Origin: Methanobacteriota archaeon
GTDB lineage: Archaea > Thermoplasmatota > Thermoplasmata > UBA10834
Direction: 5' to 3'
NCBI GenBank assembly: GCA_020348345.1
Contig: CP070748.1
Span: forward strand, 743,500-789,023
DNA length: 45,524 nt
Position 1 is the stretch's first letter. Each line of letters begins with the position of its first letter. The position numbers and the translations under genes are program-made. The notes under the pieces are model-generated. The model did not search any database. It worked only from the letters and a program-made list of their open reading frames with translations, and was not told the origin of the DNA. Shown here one piece after another: positions 40,996-45,524 of this stretch.

Positions 40996-41388
40996 TTAGA
41001 AAACAGGTTGCCCTCGTCGGATCTTGCGCCAAGTATAGAAGAACCTCGTCGTGGAAAGGGCCAGGAATATCAGCACAACAGCTATATTCAGAGCGCTGGC
41101 ACCAGTCGACAAATTCATGGCGAGAATAAATGCAAATAGAGCAATCAAGAACAAGTTCAACGCAACACGGCCTCTATACTCTGTCCGCCAAATCGATCTT
41201 CGTTCGCCTGCTCCGTGTCCTTCAGCTGAATCGAGCAATTGAGCTGACACCGGCTTGTCTCGAGGCGCGCCAGCGTAATTGGCGGGAGAACCGCGAAGCG
41301 TTGAGGAGCAAGAGCTGCACTCGAAGGCGTGATCCGGGTTCTTGGCTCCACATTCCTTGCATACAAGCAGCTTTTTTGCCAATGCCAT
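40996..41388 (-). CDS. Zinc-ribbon plus two-helix membrane protein B
   Basis: 130 residues. CKECGAKNPDHAFECSSC is a zinc ribbon like that of the neighbouring 85-residue protein; a linker of about 50 residues and two membrane helices (ALNLFLIALFAFILAMNL and ALNIAVVLIFLALSTTRFF) follow, with a basic end. Likely a paralogue of protein A by domain plan. Function unknown. Confidence 0.7.
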   Translation of the reverse strand: MALAKKLLVCKECGAKNPDHAFECSSCSSTLRGSPANYAGAPRDKPVSAQLLDSAEGHGAGERRSIWRTEYRGRVALNLFLIALFAFILAMNLSTGASALNIAVVLIFLALSTTRFFYTWRKIRRGQPVF

Positions 41389-41426
41389 CGACCGCGTTCC
41401 TAACCGCCTTCATTGGTTTAAGGTCT

Positions 41427-41450
41427 TCTCTCCGCCCCATAGCCTTTTAC
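41427..41450 (+). repeat. Intergenic repeat copy
   Basis: TCTCCGCCCCATAGCCTTTT. On the minus strand it gives AAAAGGCTATGGGG, close to a BRE-TATA, about 45 bases before the start at 41388. Confidence 0.55.
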
Positions 41451-41510
41451 CATGACAATAGGCTGGAACCGATCCCCTTTGCGAAATGGTTATGTGGGCT
41501 GCGGCACTTG

Positions 41511-42050
41511 ATGAACAAGATGCACGACAATGACTCCACAACAATCGTACGGGCTGCCACGCGTGAGGACATCCCAGGAATCGTTACTGTGATGAAGAGT
41601 TCGGTCACAGAGGAGGAGGTCGTTGGGTTCGGAGGGATGAATTCTGAGTCGCCATTCAGAGATGCGATGGCGCTCTCTGTCGCGTGGCTTGATCCGAATC
41701 GCGTCGGTCCCGAAGAGCTATTCGTTGCGCAAGCGAGTGGACGCGTTGTCGGCGTTGTGGCGATGGAGGAGAGAGACCTCGAACTGGAGATCGTGGATAT
41801 CGATGTAGCGCGTGCCCATCAAAGAAAAGGCATTGGCAAATCATTGGTGCAATTCATCGAGGGGCGGGCGCGTGTTCTTGGAAAGCGCGCAGTGACCTTG
41901 GGAACGAGTCGCAATGCAGAAGGGGTACCGTGGAAGTCACTGCCTTTCTGGCAAGCTCTAGGCTACGCAATCACTCACGAGGAGGAGAACGCTTGGACAC
42001 TCTCGATAGGTCCAGGTGCCAGGGAAATCAGGATGCGAAAGGAGCTATGA
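41511..42050 (+). CDS. GNAT-family N-acetyltransferase
   Basis: 179 residues. IVRAATREDIPGIVTVM at the start, LEIVDIDVARAHQRKGIGKSL with the acetyl-CoA loop (QRKGIGKS, the R/Q-x-x-G-x-G/A motif), then EGRARVLGKRAVTLGTS and LPFWQALGYAITHEEE. The substrate is unknown. Start ATG 41511 or 41520. Confidence 0.85.
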   Translation: MNKMHDNDSTTIVRAATREDIPGIVTVMKSSVTEEEVVGFGGMNSESPFRDAMALSVAWLDPNRVGPEELFVAQASGRVVGVVAMEERDLELEIVDIDVARAHQRKGIGKSLVQFIEGRARVLGKRAVTLGTSRNAEGVPWKSLPFWQALGYAITHEEENAWTLSIGPGAREIRMRKEL

Positions 42051-42063
42051 GCTTCTAAATGCC

Positions 42064-42086
42064 CTTCCGCCTCTATGGCCTTTCGT
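42064..42086 (+). repeat. Intergenic repeat copy
   Basis: CTTCCGCCTCTATGGCCTTT then CGT; 14 bases after the GNAT stop, in a gap where genes converge. Confidence 0.55.
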
Positions 42087-42213
42087 CACGCCGTAGAAGC
42101 CCGAGTCGAGCCAATCGGAGGCTAGTTGCGCTCTCAAGGGTTCTTTAGAAAGATCTCAGAAAGGGTTTGAGGGAAAGTATTCAGAGTCTTGGGCTTGCAC
42201 TGGTGCTCTTGAC

Positions 42214-42612
42214 TTATGGCAAGAGAACGGAGTCTATGACGTGGATGACGCCGTTGCTGGCTTCTATGTCGGTCTTCACAACACGAGCCTTTCCTACCTT
42301 GACGCCTCCTGTAGAATCCACCGCCAATTCCTTTCCCTGGGCCGTCTTCAGAGATTTCTGCTCAGCGACTTTCTGCGCCGTGATCCTTCCTGGCACGACG
42401 TGGTACTTCAGAATAGCGCTGAGCTTCTCTCGGTCCCTGAGAAGCCCCTCTATAGTCCCTGGGGGCAGCCTCGCGAACGCTTCGTCAGTTGGCGCGAACA
42501 CGGTAAGCGGCCCCTCGCCCTTGAGGGTACTCACGAGGCCTGCCGCTTCGGCTGCTTTGAGCAGCGTCTTGAAGGAGCCGGCCTCAGATGCTACGTCCAC
42601 TAGGTCTTTCAA
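42214..42612 (-). CDS. Fasciclin (FAS1) domain protein
   Basis: 132 residues forming one FAS1 domain: [44 protein letters not shown] and [16 protein letters not shown]1 domains usually work in adhesion outside the cell, but no signal peptide is visible here, so it may be cytoplasmic or exported in another way. The repeat copy at 42704 is about 90 bases upstream. Confidence 0.9.
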   Translation of the reverse strand: MKDLVDVASEAGSFKTLLKAAEAAGLVSTLKGEGPLTVFAPTDEAFARLPPGTIEGLLRDREKLSAILKYHVVPGRITAQKVAEQKSLKTAQGKELAVDSTGGVKVGKARVVKTDIEASNGVIHVIDSVLLP

Positions 42613-42703
42613 CCAACCACCTCACTCCCGGGCATTCGTTGCCTCGGGACGAAGGTAATCGATGTCATGAGGCGTATTAGTAATCCCGAACGTTTGCGAC
42701 TCT

Positions 42704-42731
42704 CTTCCATCCCCATGGGCTTTTCTCTGCG
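42704..42731 (+). repeat. Intergenic repeat copy
   Basis: CTTCCATCCCCATGGGCTTT then TCTCTGCG. In the 394-bp gap 42613-43006, where nothing else is seen. Confidence 0.5.
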
Positions 42732-43006
42732 GATTCAATCCGCGGGATCTGAGCGAAACCTCACGCCTTTTGACCCGTGCAACATCGTTCGCAAACACCG
42801 CTATGTCGCTCAGCCTGAAAGCGAGGGTAATACGGGAGAGGATCTCGAAAGGGCACTTCGGCGATTTTTTCGAATGCTTGATAGCCGTACCGCAAGGGAC
42901 AGTACCTTTCGCACCCTAGCTAATGGGCAGAGGGGCACAAAGACTCTTGGCGAGACTGTCTGAGAAATGGATGCCCTCGACAGCGAAACATCAAGGAAGT
43001 TGGAAT

Positions 43007-43369
43007 ATGAGGAAGGAATTCGAAGGTGAATTGGCGAAGAAGGGGCTCGAGTCGAAAAGGACATGCAGGGCTTGTGTTTCCTTGGGGCTTTGCGCTGCCC
43101 TGTTGATCAGCGGGGCGTTTGCCGTAACAGGCGGGTTGGCCGATCCAAACGGGAACCAGACCGGCGACCAAGATGGTGACCAGGACAAGGACCAGCTTCA
43201 GCTCCGGGACGGCTCGTGCGGCGACGGTTGCGACGAGATCTGTGACGATGGCGCCGAGATGATCGAGACAGCCCTCGGCGAGTGCGAAGACCCTGAGTTC
43301 GATTATGGAGAGCCAGGGCCACACACTTCTCAGGTCTACAGGGAAGGGCCTCAGGCCAACGCTCCGTGA
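43007..43369 (+). CDS. Secreted or membrane-anchored acidic protein (paralogue of 34295)
   Basis: 120 residues from ATG 43007. MRKEFEGELAKKGLESKR, a hydrophobic helix (SLGLCAALLISGAFAVTGG), then an acidic tail with DQDGDQDKDQL and Cys/Asp clusters (CGDGCDEICDDG). It shares the start and plan of the 34295 protein on the other strand 8 kb away. GGAAGTTGGAAT precedes the ATG. The upstream frame to 42923 is not supported. A tail-first signal anchor with calcium or metal binding is likely. Confidence 0.62.
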   Translation: MRKEFEGELAKKGLESKRTCRACVSLGLCAALLISGAFAVTGGLADPNGNQTGDQDGDQDKDQLQLRDGSCGDGCDEICDDGAEMIETALGECEDPEFDYGEPGPHTSQVYREGPQANAP

Positions 43370-43435
43370 ACGGTGGCGACCGAAGCCCGTTGCACTCCTT
43401 GAAGGGGTCAAGTTGCCCCTCATGAAACCCCTTCT

Positions 43436-43460
43436 TCTCCGCCCCTATGGCCTTTTCTCA
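43436..43460 (+). repeat. Intergenic repeat copy
   Basis: TCTCCGCCCCTATGGCCTTT then TCTCA; 66 bases after the stop of the acidic protein. The gap 43370-43793 has otherwise only the terminator of the ATP-cone gene. Confidence 0.65.
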
Positions 43461-43734
43461 CAGACAGAAGTAGGATTACGTTCAGTGGTTCGAGGCGAAC
43501 AGAACTTGATGGCAGCTGAGGGGCATTGTAAACTGAAGTATGATTCAGGGGGTTGGCGAGAGTTGATTGTCTGACGGCGAATGAAGCTAGTGGGAGAACG
43601 ATAGTCACTTCAAGCGCTGCATGGATACCAAGATGAGCCCGGGTGGGCTTGGAGGAATTGGAGATGGCACTTCCGAACAGTGTTGTAGAAACGCCTCTAG
43701 TCGAACAGTTGCATTCGCAACAATGGGTTTGAGA

Positions 43735-43758
43735 GGCCAGCTCCCGAAGAGGCTGGCC
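43735..43758 (-). terminator. Hairpin after the ATP-cone gene
   Basis: GGCCAGCTC (43735-43743) and GAGGCTGGCC (43749-43758) pair with one bulged G and a CCGAA loop, 35 bases after the stop of the minus gene. Confidence 0.5.
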
Positions 43759-43793
43759 CCATGGGTCGGCTCATATCCAGGACCCGCACCCGT

Positions 43794-44261
43794 TCACTTG
43801 GGGAATCTCACGTCCAAGCGAACGCCTTCCTGCGCTCCCAGCTTGTCGAGGTCTGATCTGTTCACCTGGATCTCGTGCGGATCCAGCTCCGAACGGGCTT
43901 CGACCTGCATTTCGGTTTCGCGGTCCTTGTGTCGAACCATCACGTGCCCGCCGGACCTCGCGCCGTGCTCCTTGAGGAGCCGCTCGTTTATGCGGGCCAC
44001 GCCGGTCTTGGCTTCCGACGATGCCCTTATCCTGAGCAGCTTCGTCGACTGATACGCGCTCGACAGTGTAGTGCTCTCCTGCCTGAGCTCCTCAGCGACC
44101 TTCTTCCTCAGTTCTTCGGACGACATCTCGTCCTTCGGCTCTATGCGCTTAGAGATCCTACTGACGACCTCGGGGGACGCCCCTGCACGCCTGATCGACT
44201 CCTCAAGCTTGCGCCTGTCGAATTCCTCGACCTTTCCGGAGTGCTTTCTTACCTTTGCCGT
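43794..44261 (-). CDS. ATP-cone protein with a Cdc48-N-like C-terminal domain, probable ACG start
   Basis: The first ordinary start (ATG 44126) gives 110 residues, but the same frame continues upstream and encodes most of an ATP-cone: VRKHSGKVEEFDRRKLEESI then RRAG, ending with SSEELRKKVAEELRQES, as in the nucleotide-sensing module of ribonucleotide reductase and NrdR. A TAG closes the frame at about 44274, and no ATG, GTG or TTG lies between. GGTGAGG precedes an ACG at 44261-44259 giving MAKVRKHSG, the typical first residues. The C-terminal half (ARINERLLKEHGARSGGHV, then EIQVNRSDLDKLGAQEGVRL) resembles a double-psi barrel of the Cdc48 N domain. Role unknown; a nucleotide-responsive regulator is possible. 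Confidence 0.6.
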   Translation of the reverse strand, partial: TAKVRKHSGKVEEFDRRKLEESIRRAGASPEVVSRISKRIEPKDEMSSEELRKKVAEELRQESTTLSSAYQSTKLLRIRASSEAKTGVARINERLLKEHGARSGGHVMVRHKDRETEMQVEARSELDPHEIQVNRSDLDKLGAQEGVRLDVRFPK

Positions 44262-44278
44262 TTCCTCACCCCACTAAG

Positions 44279-44310
44279 CCTATACATCCAATCCACTTAG
44301 CTTTATTGAT
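44279..44310 (-). promoter_or_regulatory. Promoter region of the ATP-cone gene
   Basis: Two TATA-like boxes on the minus strand, ATCAATAAAG (44310-44301) and GTATAGG (44285-44279), precede the proposed ACG start by about 20-45 bases. Confidence 0.4.
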
Positions 44311-44430
44311 GAGTGGACATTGTTGTCGGAGATATGATGAACCGAGAGATGGCCGTAAGTGCCGCTGGACCACGATTTGCGTGATGGCCGCTGAATCATA
44401 CTTAACGCATCGGTACTTTTCCGATTCTTA

Positions 44431-44458
44431 CATTCCACCCCTATGGCCTTTTCTCTGC
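44431..44458 (+). repeat. Intergenic repeat copy
   Basis: CATTCCACCCCTATGGCCTT then TTCTCTGC. In the 274-bp gap 44262-44535, which is otherwise empty. Confidence 0.7.
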
Positions 44459-44535
44459 AAACTCAATAAGGGGAATTGGGTGCAGTCAACCCTTTCCACA
44501 GATTTCGACCAGTGGAAATTGGCCAAGACTGATCC

Positions 44536-44982
44536 CTATGAATGCCACAGTTTGCTCTTCCCAGCTAGCTTCTCAATGCCATAGTAGATGTTTGAATTCA
44601 ACCTGCTCCTCTCCGATAGAGCAAATGGCTTCATCCTTTCCCAGAGGCCAGGATAGTCGTAGATTGAGGCGATAAACTTCTCTTCCATGAGCTTCATGTC
44701 GCTGAGCCACACCAACCCTTCGAAGTACTCAGCAATCGTTGCGAGGCCGACATTGGAAACATCCTTCCTCAATCCCTCTACATCCTGAGCGTCAGTCGTC
44801 CACAGATCGGTTTCGAATTCTTTGAATTCCTTCGTGCAAACAAACTCGTTCATTCGCATCATGAGTTCAGTCTTTCTGTCTCTGGCCATAATTCGCAATT
44901 CGAAGATTGCGAACACTGCCAGCAGTACGAAGCTCATATAGGCAGCCGCCTCAAGCACTTCCATTGATGTGGCCAATACCAT
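44536..44982 (-). CDS. Single-helix membrane protein, DUF4760-like
   Basis: 148 residues from ATG 44982 (GGAGG just upstream; TTG 44976 would be better spaced). One N-terminal membrane helix (AAAYMSFVLLAVFAIFELRIM), then a soluble helical domain with conserved-looking aromatics (NEFVCTKEFKEFETDLWTT, LATIAEYFEGLVWL). Resembles bacterial DUF4760 proteins by layout; weak. The ORF extends to 45066 through a repeat copy, which argues against the longer form. Confidence 0.58.
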   Translation of the reverse strand: MVLATSMEVLEAAAYMSFVLLAVFAIFELRIMARDRKTELMMRMNEFVCTKEFKEFETDLWTTDAQDVEGLRKDVSNVGLATIAEYFEGLVWLSDMKLMEEKFIASIYDYPGLWERMKPFALSERSRLNSNIYYGIEKLAGKSKLWHS

Positions 44983-45001
44983 TCCTCCAGGCCACGAATG
45001 C

Positions 45002-45028
45002 CATTCCGCCCCTATGGCCTTTTCTCTG
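45002..45028 (+). repeat. Intergenic repeat copy
   Basis: CATTCCGCCCCTATGGCCTT then TTCTCTG, a consensus copy, 20 bases before the start of the minus gene at 44982. Confidence 0.75.
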
Positions 45029-45128
45029 TATGATGAACTCCAGGTGAGATAGACAGAACGAACCATGGACTGATTACCCGGGATTCCTAGGGAAGGATTA
45101 AACTGTATCGAGCTGTATTCAAAATGCT

Positions 45129-45320
45129 ATGGTTCGTGTATCTCGTGTACCGCCAGTGCCTCAGCGCATTCACCCGATAGTGTTCTCAAGGCTGGCGAGG
45201 AAAGACAAGAACTTCATCAGGAACATTCACTCTGATCGTTATAGAATGTCCCGCATGACAATTCTCGTCTTCATCTGTGGGACTGTATCATTCATTGTAC
45301 TCCTAATGCTCCTGGGCTAG
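45129..45320 (+). CDS. Small tail-anchored membrane protein
   Basis: 63 residues: a basic, Arg-rich N-terminus (RVSRVPPVPQRIHP) and one C-terminal membrane helix (MTILVFICGTVSFIVLLMLL). ggattaaactg (45094-45104) may be the TATA box about 30 bases upstream, which fits a nearly leaderless start. Unrecognised. Confidence 0.42.
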   Translation: MVRVSRVPPVPQRIHPIVFSRLARKDKNFIRNIHSDRYRMSRMTILVFICGTVSFIVLLMLLG

Positions 45321-45339
45321 ACACACCCGCGAAGTTAGC

Positions 45340-45367
45340 CATTCCGCCCCTATGGCCTTTTCTCTGC
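45340..45367 (+). repeat. Intergenic repeat copy
   Basis: CATTCCGCCCCTATGGCCTT then TTCTCTGC, a consensus copy, 20 bases after the 45320 stop. The remaining 157 bases to the window end hold nothing I can name. Confidence 0.75.
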
Positions 45368-45524
45368 GGCATTGACCTGAAATCTACCCCTAGTTAGACA
45401 TGCCAACCATGCTCCTGAACGCCTGATGCGAACCAATGACCTCGGAACGAATCAATGGTGAGAATGCACAGTGCGGCCGAATGAAGTTGAAACTGATATG
45501 AGGAAAGAGTCAGCGTCGCTCAAT

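Noticed and set aside
42920..43423. 167-codon minus-strand ORF that begins just after a repeat copy
   Set aside because: Its position after a promoter-like repeat is suggestive, but it is antisense to the acidic MRKEFE protein, whose paralogue supports that frame, and it has low-complexity composition. Antisense transcription remains possible.
1..45524. CRISPR array, rRNA genes, complete insertion sequence
   Set aside because: No regularly spaced direct repeats, no rRNA signatures and no transposase were seen. The intergenic repeat is spaced at hundreds of bases and is not a CRISPR.

Overview
The window is archaeal DNA, most likely from the Thermoplasmatota (tentative, no search was run). 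Evidence: TATA boxes about 25 bases before starts, leaderless or short-leader starts, deoxyhypusine synthase, a mevalonate pathway with a class II (bacterial-type) HMG-CoA reductase, an archaeal-type phosphopantetheine adenylyltransferase fused to an ITP/XTP phosphatase, DUF2116 zinc-ribbon protein, and two class II tRNAs with archaeal discriminators and no encoded CCA.

Layout. 1-12.8 kb is core chromosome: the 3' end of pheT, tRNA-Ser(UGA), two tandem Cys-rich mini-proteins, coaD/NTPase fusion, mevalonate kinase and HMG-CoA reductase (divergent), a polyprenol/diacylglycerol-kinase-like protein with a thymidylate-kinase-like partner, a CDF metal exporter, two coiled-coil proteins, a CBS protein divergent from deoxyhypusine synthase, an isopropylmalate/homoisocitrate-dehydrogenase-like gene and tRNA-Leu(GAG). 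13-20.5 kb holds an orphan MttB-type methyltransferase, a threonine-synthase-like gene, and the branched-chain amino acid operon ilvB-ilvN-ilvC-(FAH family)-ilvE. 20.6-28.8 kb is a complete chemotaxis cluster: cheR divergent from mcp-cheW-cheY-cheB-cheA-cheC-cheD. No archaellum gene and no cheF are visible here. 28.8-33.8 kb carries an SPFH protein with a Cys-rich tail, a D-glutamate-cyclase-like protein, a proteasome-fold hydrolase and a small terpene-cyclase-fold protein. 34-45.5 kb is accessory in character: small membrane, zinc-ribbon and secreted proteins, a clostripain-type protease, an integrase remnant, a frameshifted gene, and a dispersed intergenic repeat always in one orientation.

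Most striking is a 28-codon ORF (15585-15671) just before ilvB. Thirteen of its 28 residues are Ile, Val or Leu, including an almost unbroken run. It lies about 25-30 bases after a palindromic TATA element and follows the terminator-like hairpin of the preceding gene. Its mRNA can form mutually exclusive helices, one of which pairs exactly with the ilvB Shine-Dalgarno sequence. It looks like a leader-peptide attenuator of the bacterial ilv/leu type in an archaeon.

Other points of interest: a repeat of about 27 bp in roughly ten copies between 36.5 and 45.4 kb that resembles a promoter when read on the minus strand; several genes whose N-terminus can only be completed with a near-cognate start codon or a one-base shift (thymidylate-kinase-like, ilvN, ATP-cone protein); an ATP-cone joined to a Cdc48-N-like barrel; and paralogous secreted acidic proteins.
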